This document shows, in pieces, positions 24,679-37,055 of a stretch of 64,000 nucleotides of DNA (positions are counted from its first letter, which is position 1; each line of letters starts with the position of its first letter). This stretch comes from Trichosphaerium sp. ATCC 40318 (Eukaryota > Discosea > Flabellinia > Trichosidae), in NCBI GenBank assembly GCA_038496445.1, contig JALMLS010000411.1:1-64000 (forward strand), given 5' to 3'. A program made the translations under genes and the position numbers. The notes beneath the pieces are model-generated. The model worked only from the letters and a program-made list of their open reading frames with translations, had not been told where the DNA came from and searched no databases.

Positions 24679-27310
24679 ATGTCCTCAGATAATCAGTCAT
24701 TCGGAGGCTCATGGGTACGTCTACAACTAGTTATGATTAATAACGCCAAGTACTACTTGGATTTGTTATTGCTGGGCGTAGAGAGGCTTGTATAGTTATT
24801 AATTATAATTTAGGCGGACGCTAAAGGCTCAGATGACTTCAAAAGTACTTTCAACGCTGAAGAAGAACCTAAAAAAGCGTTCGTATCGCTCTCAAGCCTC
24901 ACAAAAAAAGACGACGCAAAGTCAGGAGGTTTTGGCTTTGGAGCCTCTGATTCTGGCTCCAAAGGCACAACAACTACGTTCGGTGGCTTTGGAAAGCAAT
25001 CAGGAGGATTTGGCTTCGGTTCTACGACCTCTCCTGACAAGGAAAAAAAACCAGGTTTCGGTTTTGGCCAAAGCAGCGATAAACCAACTTCCTTTGGTGG
25101 TTTTGGTTCTACAACGACTCCAGAAAAGAAAAAACCAGGGTTTGGTTTCGATCAATCAAGCAAAGATGATAAACCGAAGCCGTTCGGCTTTGGGAGTAGC
25201 TCGTTTGGTACTGACTCAAAGTCGCCTAGCGACAAGGACAAGAAGCCATTCTCCTTTGGTAGTTCAGGCACCAGTTCATTCGGTGCAACACCAACAAAAA
25301 CTACTACATCTTCATTCACTGGTGGGTTTGGCACAAGCGACAATAAAACCCAGGATACAAAGAAAGAAAACTCATTTTCTTTTGGCGCATCAACCACTAC
25401 TTCTTTCGGTGAAAAAGATACAAAAGCAAAACCGTTCAATCCAGCTGCAGCTTCATTTACACCATCTTCTCCTACACGTGAGTAAAATGTTTTTGGTTTT
25501 TTTTTTTCGTGGAATTTTTATTTTATTAACCAATGTGCTTTTATTGCAGAAGATAAACCAAAACCAAAATATAAAAAAGCAGCAATGCCTGCAGAATATG
25601 TTGATGATGAAATAACGTGGAAAACACTAAATTTTGAGCCTAAACTAATTCAAGGTATGTAATTTCAATCAAACTTTTTTTTTTTTTTGCAATACGAAAT
25701 TAACGTTGTTGTTTAGTGTTGTACGAGATGGAATTTATAAGACCAACAATAGTCCAAGCCAAGTCCATACCAGAGATTAGAGCAGGTAAAAGTGTCGCAG
25801 TACAAGCAAAGACTGGAGAAGGCAAGACCGCCGCGTTTCTGCTAGGATCGATGTTGAGTATTGGTACGTTTACTTTTTTTTTTTACTTTCAATCAAAAGA
25901 GTAAATATGATGATGACGATGATGACACTAATCAATCTTCATAGACCAAAACATTAAAGCACCTCAAGTCCTCATAATTTCTATGACGCTGGAGCTCGCT
26001 GACCAGACGTTTAAAGTCGCCGAAAAACTGAACAAGGGAATAGGCGTATCAATTGGATTTCTTTCCACCCGCAAACACATTGTACGAATTTTATTTTTCA
26101 CTCATAGTGTTTAATTTTGAGTGACCTAACTTTTGTGTAGAATGACTCAAAAGTAGACTTGCACTCTCAATTGATAATAGCTACTCCTGGTAAATTCAAA
26201 ACGGCGTTAAAAAGGAACCTTCTTCCACAACGTGATCTTAAAACAATGATATTTGATGAAGCAGATCACATGCTCGCCGAAGGCTCCAAATTCTATGCTA
26301 TCATCAGACAAATTAGAAAAAGACTTAAAAAACTACAACTCTTGTTGTTTTCTGCAACCTTCAATGACACGGTAAGAAGAACAGCTTAAAAAACTTGGCA
26401 CACTTCTGTTTTTTTTTTTTTTTTTTCGATTTTTCACTAACTTTTGGTGTGTTAGATTAAGAAGTTTGCCATGGATTACTGGGGAGACTCACCTCATTAC
26501 ATGCTTGTACAAGAAACTAATACAACGCATGATGAATCAAGACTAATACAAATGTATTCAGTGTGCACTGTACGTGTTTATTAACTTGTAGTTTTTTTTT
26601 TTTGTTTTCTTGTTTTGTGCTAATTGAAAAAATATTAGACTGATAAAGAAAAACTGGATCAACTCGCAAAAATTTATATTGCAATGGACGTTGGAGAAGC
26701 TATAATATTCTGCAACACCAAGAGAACAGCAAACATTATCAAACAGCGCATGGGTGCTGATGGTATACACCCGCCTTTTAGCCTTACCACTAACTAACTG
26801 TTAAATTAGGACATGATCCTTCTCTTCTAACAGGTGATTTGGATCCTGCAGCTCGCCTTGCATTGTTTAGAAGATTCATTGAGGGTTAGTACACATTTAT
26901 CAAACTAAATTAACAGTTTTTCTTTCAGGTGAAACACGTATGCTTATCACTACTGATGTTTTGAGCCGTGGTATCGATAACAAGGCTGTCAGTTTAGTTG
27001 TAAACTACGACATGCCTGTCATTTACAATCAAAACGGCGCACCTAATAAGGATCTGTATATTCATCGTACTGGGCGTACAGCGCGAATGGATCTACAAGG
27101 TGTAGCCTTTTCATTCATCTCACCTGATCAACAATCTCACATTGGTACGCACCTTTTTTTTTTTTTCAAATTTATTCTTTCTCCTTTGCTTATTTGTACT
27201 TTATAGACTTCTACGAGAAAGAATTGGATATCAAGTTTAGAAAAATGCCAACATGTGATGTAGAAGACCTAATGGATATTATGGAAAAGCTGAACCTATC
27301 GACCACTTAA
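24679..27310 (+). CDS. DBP5: DEAD-box RNA helicase of the Dbp5/DDX19 type with an N-terminal FG-repeat domain
   Basis: Start at 24679 (MSSDNQSFGGSW), then an intron with donor GTACGT (about 24715-24812). The next exon is one open frame of about 220 codons with roughly 19 Phe-Gly dipeptides (GGFGFG, FGGFGKQSGGFGFG, PFGFGSSSFG, FSFG) in a Ser/Thr/Lys spacer, typical of nucleoporin FG domains. The helicase follows over nine exons: TWKTLNF, Q motif region RPTIVQAKSIP, motif I AKTGEGKT, motif II DEADHM, motif III SAT, motif V TTDVLSRGID and motif VI HRTGRTAR. Motif Ia is altered (MTLELA instead of PTRELA). The Dbp5 subfamily is indicated by VNYDMPVIYNQNGAPNKD before the HRTGRT box and by the C-terminal FRKMPTCDVEDLMDIMEKL. 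Dbp5 remodels mRNPs on the cytoplasmic face of the nuclear pore, so a built-in FG domain would be meaningful there. Stop 27308-27310. Confidence 0.9.
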
Positions 27311-27570
27311 AAATGTAACAAGAAACAATCGTCAAGAAAACCTTTTTTCAAAAAAAAAAAAATTTGTACTGACATGAAACGTGTAATTAAAATAAGACTT
27401 GTCAACTTCAACCATGCATCGTATTGTGTATTGTTCAAAGCATATTCTGGAAGTCCGTTTACCTGAGATTTTAAAAATGTCCTCCGCATTATTTTTACCG
27501 ACCGTTTTTTTTTCCCTGCGCATTTCTCACTTTTGAAAAATACATTTCTCAGTTTCCTGGTGCGCGTAAC

Positions 27571-30500
27571 ATGAGAAAGTCATCAAAAGCTTTTGACGAT
27601 GGCCCTGGCCGTTCGCACGTAACAAGCAAGACTAAAAAAAAAGCACGCATCAGAAACAGAAGGAACATCGACAATCGCCTCAAACATGGCCTACGACCAT
27701 ACGCAAAACCAAGAAATCCACTGAAACGCGAACTTGCTTCAGCCCCTAGTGCGTATTAATTACCCTGTCTCCATTCTAAGTCAAGCGTAGTACCTGATGT
27801 GAGGCCGCCTGAAGATCAAGAGGTATTTGTACCTATGGGTCCTCGCAGGTGCGTTACATTGCCTATTTCTTAATGCTTATACATACAGGGCGCCTATATT
27901 GGCTGCAGGCATCGATCCAGACATAGCAGATTTTCTTGACGGAAATGATGATTACGAGCCGTCTGAAATGCAAGCCTCGGAAGCACATAGAGCTGTAGAA
28001 GAGGTAAATTACCATTTTAGTGTATTTTACGTTTATGTTAATTTCGTTTTTTGTAGCTCGCGTCAATGCCTCCTAGAGATCTTCAAAACATGCTAGAAAA
28101 ATCTAAAATAGAAGAAAAAGAATACGAAAGAAAGTCTAAAGGCGTAGAGTTCTTGGAGAGTGCGTTTTACTTTTTTTTATTTTTGCAAGAATACCCAGCC
28201 TTTCAACTTGTTTTCTGACTACTTTCAAGATGAAACCAACTTGGAGCTACCACCTCACATGGTACGAGCATCTCTCAAATACTTGCTGCCAGACGTACTA
28301 ATACAGTATTAGCGCCCAAAAGCTACAGAAGATGATGACGAGAGCGAAGAAGAAGACTCTTCAGAATCCGAAACTACGAAGAATAGAGAAATGTTGGCTC
28401 GTCTTCGTGCTGAATCTAGAGCGGAACGCAAAGCAGCTAATAACACTGATGACAGTGAAGAGGAAGAAGATGATGATGAAGCTGAAGCTGAAAGAAATAG
28501 AGAGTACCAGGAAGCTGTAGCTGAAGAGCAGGAAATGCAAGAAGCTATGGAACATTTGAAGCACATTGATCCTGGATTCTACAAATACATCAAAGAGACT
28601 GATCCAGAACTCACTGAATTTACTGCTGTACCACCTGAGGATGATGAAGAGTTACCTTTCGGAGACGTAGTGCTAACAGAAGAAATGTTAGACTCATGGA
28701 AGAAAGGTTGTGTTGCAGTACGTACCAACTCCAAATTTTACTGTTTTTGGCATTTTTTTTTTTGCGTACGAGTGATGAGAAACTTTCATAAGAAGCTCGT
28801 AAGAGTATAATGCTTGATTTGTTTGATATCTGACACGCGTTTTTTTTTCAAAAAAAAAAGAAAAGAAAGATTAGAGGACCTGTTCTCAATCAATTACGAT
28901 TGAGTTACTTTTTTTATTTCAAGTATTTTTGAGTATTTTTCGAAAACTAAAAACGCGCTTTTTTTTTAGGGACAATGGCGTGCTCTTGCAAAGATTCTTT
29001 CTGCTTTCAGATCAGCTTGTCACTTGAAAGATCCTCCAGAGGAACTACAAGCACTACAATTAAAGTTTGTGATCAAAGACAGTCAAACCTACAACAGCGT
29101 CATGATGTTTTGTATTAAGCACATGCCAGCTATTTTCGGTATTTTCCTTGGTAGAAAACCAGAAAAAGAACACGTGTACGTCATCAAATCCTAAGATGTG
29201 TCTCTACACACAACTCTCTCCAACAGTGATGCTTATGTTTTTTTGTTTGTAGATTCATACCAGCCAAATACAGCAGATGGCCATCTATTCGAAAACCTGT
29301 TGTCAGTTTCTTGTCTTCACTTTTGAACATCCTCAAGTACATCGAAGACGAGTCAATGATTGTATTCATCCTAAAGAACCTCGCTGAAAGCGATGCTATA
29401 TCATGGATTGGATGCATACCTGCACTAAAGAGAGTATTCCTAAAGGTACGTACAACAAGTTTAAATGGAAATTCTGAAAAAAACGCGAAAAAACGCAAAA
29501 AAAAAAAGCGATGATTATGAAAACCCAATACGATTACTCTATTGAAGACAAAGATTTACCATAACTATCACTCTTGGCATCTGAGACTTTTTTTTTGAAT
29601 TCAATTCAAAAAACAATTGCAACTAGTAGTTTGTGTCATTTCTCACTTTTTTCGTCTCTGAAGGTCATGCTTGGTTACTGGAGTGAAGGAAGTGAACGTA
29701 TGCGTGTATTGGCATTTGTTATCATCTTGGAAATGGCAAAGAAGATTCCTTACCCTTTTATAAACGATTGCTTGCGCGTACGTTTATAATTTTTGCAAAA
29801 CAGGAAAAATCAAGTTGCTGCATGTTTTTACGTCTTCCTTTTTTGGGTGTCTGTCTAATCTTGTTTTTAGCAATCATACTACGTATACGTCAAGAACGCT
29901 AGAACGCATACACATGAGAATATGTCACGTATCACATTTATGAGAAATTGTGTTGTGGAGTTGTGCGGTGTAAGTTTTTTTTTGGTTTTTTGAAAAGTAT
30001 GTTTGTTGCTCTTTGTTCACACTCTATTTTTTTTAGATTGACTTTGCTACGACATACACCTATGTATATACCTACATTAGACAATTGACAATTGTTGTCA
30101 GAAATACATTGAAGGACAGACAGAAGGTAAGCAATCCAATTCCATTTTCAGCCTTTTTTTTAATCCAAAACCCAATGTTGTGCTAAAGATGTCTTCATTT
30201 AGAACCCTGTAAAAGCTGTCTTGAATTGGCAATTTTTCAACTCTGTACGATGCTGGGCTCACGTACTTTGTGCCTATCCAAACCAGGAAGGATTACAACT
30301 ATTGATTTACCCAATAGTGATGTTGATACAAGGTAACATCTCAACCCCTCCACTATCCAAAATATACCGTTCGTACTAACCAACCTTCTATAGCTGTATT
30401 ATCTCTTTGTGAGGGTCCACCATGGTGGCCAATCCGCCTGCAATACATTAGACTATTGAACCACATTGGAGCAACAAATGACGCCATTATTAGCGCACAG

Positions 30501-31685
30501 ACATATCTTTTACAAGTACGTTTAAAGCGCTAGCACTTTTCTTCTTTTTTCTTTGTGTACTATGATGCATTGCGAACGGGCGGACGGAATTGATGCCGTG
30601 TCGATATCTACGTTACTGACTGAGTTCAACACAAAAAAGAAAAAAAAAACCAAAAAAAACCAAAAAAAAACTCTTTTTTTTTTCGATTTGTAACAATGTT
30701 CGACTGACGGCGTTGGATTTAGATGCTTGAGTACAACAGATTCCTAAAAAAGACTGTATCAACAGAAGCTGCTGTTCCTCTATCCATGAACTGGCTACAA
30801 AACTACAAATGCCCAGAAAAAGACAAGAATAACCCAATTTATTTGGTACGTCAAGAGTTTGTCTTAGTGGACAAATAATTCCCTTTCTTTGTATCTCCAG
30901 TTTTGAGTAACATTGCAAACAGGATGGCGTTCTTGATCGTGTTATTGTTGGCTTAAAAGACTTTTACGGTACACACGCGTACTCTGCAGCCTTCCCTGAG
31001 TTGGTATTCCCTGGTCTCCGATTCTTGAAGCGTTTCGCGAAAAAGTGCAAAGAAAAGAAAAGAAGAGATAAAATAAGCGGCTTGACTAAGATGGTACGTG
31101 CTCAAGCTATTATATTTTGTAAATATCTAACAAATTGGTATCAATAGCTCGAGGAAAATGCTCGTAAAATCACTGAAGCCCGTTCTAACATCACAACACC
31201 TCCAAAAGAACTCATCAAGTTCAACTCGTTCCTCCTCGAAGAGAGAGAGAAGGGCAAGGCCTTGTCTAAACTACAAGCACATGGATTGAGGTTTAAACAA
31301 ACATCACAACGTGGTATCACTCCAGGTATGTCTGGCAAACTATCATGCTCTTTTTGGTTTTTTGTGCTGACTCTTTTTTTTTCTTCACAGATGACTTGCA
31401 AGTCAGGAAGATACTCGAACGCGAGCGAGCAAACCCAAATCAACGTGTCAAACGTGCCAGAAATCCAGAGAGACAAGAGCGTAGAAGACAGAAGAATATT
31501 CGCCAAAAAAGAAAAGCTGCACATGAAGATATTGACAAGCGAAGGTAAATACCAAAAAAAATATTTCATTCAAAAAGTTAACATGTTTTTTTTGTAGAAC
31601 CAAGCGACCAAGAGCATCAGGTGCCAAGCCTAGTAGTATTGTAAGAGACTTTACTTTGGATGATGTAGAGAGTGATAGCGAATAA
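27571..31685 (+). CDS. NOC2: Noc2-like nucleolar complex protein (60S ribosome biogenesis)
   Basis: Nucleolar/nucleoplasmic partner of Noc1 and Noc3 in pre-60S maturation and export. Start at 27571 (MRKSSKAFDDGPGRSHVTSK) gives a very basic N-terminus. Then VFVPMGPRR, an acidic stretch around 28.44-28.50 kb (DDSEEEEDDDEAEAE), and the Noc2 core: WRALAKILSAFRSACHL, KYSRWPSIRKPVVSF, VMLGYWSEGSERMRVLAFV, YVKNARTHTHENMSRI, GIDFATTYTYVYTYIRQL, PVKAVLNWQFFNSVRCWAHV and LCEGPPWWPIRLQYIRLLNH. The tail is basic (PERQERRRQKNIRQKRKAAH), ending DDVESDSE with a stop at 31683-31685. About fifteen introns, several over 150 nt with long A or T runs. Two of the larger ones could hold small RNAs (see findings). 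Confidence 0.92.
29497..29596 (+). ncRNA. candidate box C/D snoRNA inside a Noc2 intron
   Basis: Within the ~200-nt intron between the exon ending ALKRVFLK and the one starting VMLGYWSEG. A C-box-like ATGATTA (one mismatch to RTGATGA) lies at 29511-29517 and a D box CTGA at 29581-29584. An A run (29497-29507) and a T run (29588-29596) could pair to close the terminal stem. The spacing of about 63 nt between boxes is normal for C/D snoRNAs. I could not match a guide to rRNA, and A/T runs are common in these introns, so this is only a candidate. Confidence 0.2.
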
Positions 31686-32050
31686 AACATGTATTAATAC
31701 CAACGTTTAATCAAGTTGTTAGTGCGACAGGGACACCCATTTATTGGGAGCACGTGTTTTATTCGAAAACGGAAAATATTTTTTTGATTTTGCGGAATGG
31801 AGATTTTAGCCAGTTCAATTTATTAATGTACAAGGCACGGTTGTCCACGTTGGTCTGTTAGACCAAAGTAATAAGGTGAATGCTTATGAGGAGATGAAAG
31901 CTTGAAACTACTTCTACCAGTTGCACCACATGGGCATTTCTTTACTGAATGCCAGTATAAGACTTAAACAATTTTTTGTTGTTTAAGTTATGTAGCTTAG
32001 TCTACAGTGTTGTCGAAGTACGTTCGACTTCAGTTTTAAGTGCTGAAACT
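31686..32050. other. intergenic region between convergent genes
   Basis: Separates the 3' ends of Noc2 and the cyclin gene. A CACGTG is at 31751-31756. No ORF of substance and no RNA gene recognised. Confidence 0.3.
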
Positions 32051-33516
32051 TTAGACCATTGGTCTTTTGCTTTTTTGGATTTTGTCTAAAGTAGAAGGTA
32101 AGGTCAATGTGCCCAGAAGATAGTTTTGGGAAAAGAAAGTTAATGGTTGTTTTTTTTGTACCTCAATTAATTTCGTAATTTCAGGGCTATTAAGCGGTGT
32201 TAGAAGCTGTTGTTTAGCATCACGCTCTGCTATATAATACAGCTCAAAGTAGAACTTTGCATATTCTGCAGAGTTCATAGTTACTTCGAAACTTAAAGCA
32301 CCTGACAAAAGTTAAGCCAAAAAAAAAAAAACTTAGTCGCAAAACAAATTCAAGGCATACTCAGAAAATAGCGCTCAACGCTGTTCAAGTCCTTCAATGT
32401 CACATCAGGAAATACACGCAGATAATCTACGTTCCAAACAGCATCTTCCTCCCATACTAACATTGGTATTCGATTAGCTATCAATAAAGTTGGATGCCGA
32501 TGTGAAGAATACCTTTTTCCGCTATCAATAGGGATCCAAGAACTGTACGGCGCCAGTTTGACGGATGTAGTGTCAAGTTGATTTTATTGCACAATCTGTC
32601 AATGTACACCTATTAAAAATGTGTCAAAAAACGTCACATTTCGAAGGAGGTCAAAACAAGACATACCATGCCCATAACACCAATTTCAGGGCTGAGTTCT
32701 TCTAACCGAAATATTGCCGACAAGAACTCTTGTATGTACTCACGAGTTGGGCAAATATCCCACAACTCCCTCTCCGTGATTGAGGCAGCATTCTTTGTCT
32801 ACGAAAGCCGAATATAAGCGAACAAATAGTAAAACGGTGAAACAACCGATAAATTGTACTGCCGGCTTTAATACTAACTAGTACATACCAAAGGATGCTC
32901 TCGTTCGTCTAGTATGTCTGGTAGTACAAAATTAGACTTATCGCAATCATCTCCAGTATTCTTGCGCATATTCCAATACAACGCTATACTCATGCTTTAT
33001 GTGGCTGTGAGTATAAAAAATACTCGATCAAAATAGTAAAAAGAAACCCAAAAAAGGGTGGCCCTGTTTGGGCCAAGAGTGTAAGCGTACCATCTGTGTA
33101 GTTCCGTCATGTTTGGGTTTGATACTGTACTGTCAATATACAATGACGTTGTAGAATTAGATTTAGGTATAACTGTCTGCTTTTTAATGAACTGCATGCG
33201 TCTAGAGTTCAGTATTGACGAGTATTTGTCCCGAGACGCTTTTTTTGGCGGTTTACCTACATAATACGCTCAGAATTGGTGTGTTTAGGAGTTGTGGAGT
33301 GTTTTTGATGAAAAAAAAACAACGCAAGTGTTTGTACCGCGTTTGATTAGTTCGCTCTCAAGCTGCGAGTCTGTTCTCTTTCTGTGTGGTACTAGTAGCA
33401 GTTAACAAACAGCTTTTTTCAATCTTGGTGCTATTCCGGCACGTACTTTCTTCCTCGTCTGCAAAGGACAACAAGTCAACCTCCAAGGGGAGTTCTTTGT
33501 GGGATAGCGGCTCCAT
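32051..33516 (-). CDS. cyclin of the cyclin Y / Pho80-like group
   Basis: Regulatory partner of a cyclin-dependent kinase, probably of the PFTAIRE/Pho85 side. Start at 33516 (MEPLSHKELPLEVDLLSFAD). Then an acidic/basic N-terminal region (about 33470-33200), ASRDKYSSILNSRRMQ, and the cyclin box: SPEIGVMGM-VYIDRLCNKINLT, HPSNWRRTVLGSLLIA, VWEEDAVWNVDYLRVFPDV, LKDLNSVERYFL and EYAKFYFELYYIAERDA. The stop is at 32051. The sequence NWRRTVLG...VWEEDAVWNVD is diagnostic for CCNY-type cyclins. The IAEK-VWEE join needs the acceptor at ATGTTAG. The N-terminal exons (33516-33260) were placed by frame continuity across introns with GTACGT and GTACAA donors. In animals CCNY is membrane-anchored by a myristoylated N-terminus; the Met-Glu start here does not allow that. 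Confidence 0.85.
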
Positions 33517-33892
33517 AGGAATAAATCAAATACAATAGCTTGCAAATTACGTTGGTGCCCTTTAACGGACTTTAGAGGTGATGTCAGACGTTTTGGAAGT
33601 CCCAAAATAAGAGCCAAATGTAGTCACTTGTAGTATTTTCGCAACGCAATCAAAAAGGTATTTAAAACGTAATCAATATACTTCAATCATCTAGTTTATG
33701 TATATGACGCGTAATTGTAGCCCAAAACGCACCACATTCCAAAAAACCCAAAAATCATTGTTAACACGTGTGATGAATGTACCATATAGCGCAACTACGG
33801 AAAATAGAGCGTTATTGTGCGATACTGTCGTTCAAATGTTTTCAACATTTTTGGATTATTTTGGATTTAGTTAAAAAATCAGCAAGACAGCC
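33517..33892. promoter_or_regulatory. divergent promoter region between cyclin and NADH dehydrogenase genes
   Basis: 376 bases between divergent start codons. Contains CACGTG at 33765-33770. Nothing else recognised. Confidence 0.35.
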
Positions 33893-36563
33893 ATGAGACT
33901 CACTCGTTTCACTAGAGGGTCTTCTAAATCGTACGCATACTACTACTGTTCGTCTTGTTCACTACAAATAGGGGAACTAAGAGCTCTAAATGGCTCAAGA
34001 CGCTTATTGTTGGAGGGTTAGCTGCTGGAGTTGTAGGAGCGTCTGTACTCCTTCAAAGTACGTTTTGTCTGTTGTTATAACCGCTTTTTTAACTAATCGT
34101 GTTCACAGCTGCTTATGCTGATGCTGACGAAGAAGGCGAAGATAAACCAAAATTAGTTGTCCTTGGTACATTATCAGTACAACACAAAAGTTGCTAATTC
34201 AGCGTAAAAAGGGAGTGGATGGGCTTCTACAGGCCTTTTAAAACAGCTAGGTGATTCATACGATGTTTCAGTCGTGTCACCCCGTACGTCGCGCCACGTC
34301 ACGGCTAACTACTCACACTGCGTAGGAAACTACTTTTTATTTACTCCTCTGCTTCCTTGTGTGACAGTTGGCTCACTAGAGGCAAGAACGCACGTAATTC
34401 ATTTTATTCCAAACGTACTCGTCTAACTCACAGGACAGCATAACACAACCAATCCGAGATTTTTTGTATGGAAAGAATACAGCAAAGTTTTATGAGGCTG
34501 CCTGCTACGACCTTGATGTTTCGAACAACACAGTGCGCTGTAGGGACGCCTCAGCAGTTGCTGGTGTTGCTGCTGATTTTACACTGCCGTATGACTATCT
34601 AGTTATGGCTGTTGGTTCAGTCAACAACACGTTTGGGTGCCCTGGTGTTGAAGAAAATGCCAGTTTCTTGAAGAGTGTAGAAGGTAGCCAAACAACATTA
34701 GAGAAGCTCTAACATGTACTTTTAGATGCTATTGGTATAAGGAAACAGATCATTGACTGCTTCGAAACAGCTAATAATCCTGGGTTAACTACAAAGGTAC
34801 AAACAGATTCCTACTTTTTTGCAACAATGACGCACATTATTTTTGTCCACGTGTTTTTTTGGCTAATACACTGTTTTCAAAGGAGCGAGAAGACATGCTT
34901 AGTTTTGTAGTTGTTGGAGGAGGTCCTACTGGCGTAGAGTATGCTGCAGAGCTCAGTGACTTTGTTCATGAAGATCTAAAGAAATGTAAGTATTACTGCA
35001 CAAGTCACGTGTCACGATTCGTTTTGTTTTGTTTTTATTTGAAGTGTACTTGATGTATCTTCGATTTACACTTTATGCTTAGTTTTCCCTGACTTGATTC
35101 CACATGTTAAAGTGCATTTGATTCAGAGTGGATCACATATTCTGAATACTTTTGATGAGAAAATAAGTATGTACACTGAGAATAAATTCGAACGTGACAG
35201 GATTAAAGTCATGACAAACCACAGGTAACCGCTATTTCTCATTATCACCCCACTGCTTTATTGAATATTGATGTTAACTATAATTTGTGTAGAGTACACG
35301 CAGTGAATAAAGACAACGTGACAGCGTTCTGTAAGGTACAACAACAACAAGGACTGGACATAAACAAAAAAATTAAACCAAGTCAAGTTTTTTCTTACCT
35401 TCAAATAGAAAACAAAGACGGAGAGTGCTATACCTTTCGGTCTTTGTGTTTGGTCCACAGGCGTGAAACCAAATCCTTTGGTTCAAAAAATAAAGTACGT
35501 TTATTAAGTTACGTGTCTCTAAGCGTTTGTTAACCATTTGAAAAAGAGATTCGATGCCACTTGTACAACGCAACAGAAACGGTTTATTGGTAACCATTGA
35601 ACTAACTTTTGCTTTTTGTCCATTAATACTTTTACTACAAGGTTGATGACCATCTTCTTGTGAAAGGAACAAAAAATGTATACGCTGTTGGGTACTTACT
35701 TTGATCTGTTTTTTTCTTTTTTTTTTGGTAAAAAACGGGATCATTCATTTGTTCCGATTTTACCTGTTCACTTTTTCATTAAATTTATGCATTGATTATA
35801 GTGATTGTGCTGTCTTGGATACACCAAAACTTCATGACCATCTTATTGAATTATTCCAAAACGCTGACGCGGATAAAAATAACGCACTAGATCGTACAGA
35901 GTTTGAAAAACTTTTGAAAGATGTAAACAAGACGTATCCTCAGCTAGCGACATATAGCAACAAAGTTGAAGATCTCTTCGGCAGAGCAGATACAAATAAT
36001 GATGGCGTTCTTTCATTAGATGAATTTGAAGAAATCCTTAGAGATGCTGATAAATACCTTAAAGTTCTTCCAACAGTACGTCCTATGCACCCAAAATTGG
36101 ACATCCCGTTTTTGTTGTTTTGAACTAATTCAACGTCCTTAGACTGCACAAGTTGCCTCTCAAGAGGGATCGTACATGGGAAAATCACTAAATGCAATAG
36201 CGAATGGCAGAGAAGCAAAACCTTTTGTCTATCACCACATGGGATCACTTGCGTATGTTGTCATGATAATGGATTTTTTCTTTTATTGATACACGTGTTT
36301 TGAGACTAACATATCCAAAAAGCTATGTTGGTAAGTCCGCTGTTGCTGAACTACCTGGAGATATCAAGGCAAATGGATTCTGGGTTTGGTGGTTATGGAG
36401 GGGTATATACTGGTCTAAACAGTTCTCATTCAAGGCGATGTACATGCTCTCTGTGGATTGGACAAGAGGTAACGAGAATTAACCATAATGTTATTGTGAT
36501 TATCATCTCTAATGCTTTTGTTTTTTAGCACTATTCCTTGGGCGTGACACTTCGAGATTTTAA
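33893..36563 (+). CDS. alternative (type II) NADH:ubiquinone oxidoreductase with EF-hand insertion
   Basis: Single-polypeptide, non-pumping NADH dehydrogenase of the mitochondrial inner membrane. Start at 33893 ([13 protein letters not shown]) gives a basic presequence, followed by a hydrophobic anchor ([18 protein letters not shown]) typical of external NDE enzymes. FAD-binding fold: [18 protein letters not shown], then [20 protein letters not shown]-binding fold: [18 protein letters not shown]. Further [10 protein letters not shown]-type and NVYAVG-DCAVLD blocks flank an insertion with two EF-hands whose loops start [14 protein letters not shown] and [14 protein letters not shown], predicting Ca2+ control as in plant and fungal external NDEs. 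C-terminal membrane-interacting part [20 protein letters not shown], ending [11 protein letters not shown] with a stop at 36561-36563. About fifteen introns. Confidence 0.92.
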
Positions 36564-37055
36564 GCGGTACTTACCACAGTATTCAAGACATTGGATATAC
36601 ATGACACTACAGCACAATAAACCAAAATTTTACCTTTGAAAAGCAATTGCTGTTGTTCTTTACTGTTTTCTAACTTAGCTAACACCACGAATCTCACTTA
36701 TTTGCACATATTTTGTTTTTGCTAATATGCTATGTGGGATTCTGTCACCTTCCTCGTGAGATAACGCCAGTGTCACTTTGAATTCTTTCTACGCCAAACT
36801 TCCAATAGAAGGCCTTTTGTAAGTTATAACATACATATCTAAGGTGTAATAAGGGGTTGTGTAGCTGGTGTAACCAGTAATAAATCAAGGGTCCAATCAA
36901 TAATGTAGAATGTTGTAAGTAAACAAAAGTTTTGTTTCATAATTTATTGTACACAGAGAAATGTGAGCGTAAGAAGTTACAATGCCTTTTCAATGGAAGA
37001 GTGTACTGGCATGCATTAAAAAGCAGCGCTATTGCAGGAATGGCAAAAAGATTAG
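36564..37055. other. intergenic region downstream of the NADH dehydrogenase
   Basis: About 490 bases without a convincing ORF. The last ~50 bases next to the tRNA-Glu gene match the trailer of the other two tRNA-Glu copies (GCTAATCTTTTTGCCATTCC on the minus strand), including the TTTTT that can terminate RNA polymerase III. Confidence 0.4.

Noticed and set aside
24810-25615. Long open frames in the other two readings of the FG exon, including a Pro/Glu-rich minus-strand frame
   Set aside because: They are by-products of the repetitive GGT-TTT-GGC codon pattern. The frame with the start at 24679 gives FG repeats and joins the helicase.
33402-33617. A separate minus-strand gene starting MALILGLPKRLTSPLK
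   Set aside because: A different frame of the same DNA, starting at 33516, gives the first exon of the cyclin with clean splice joins.
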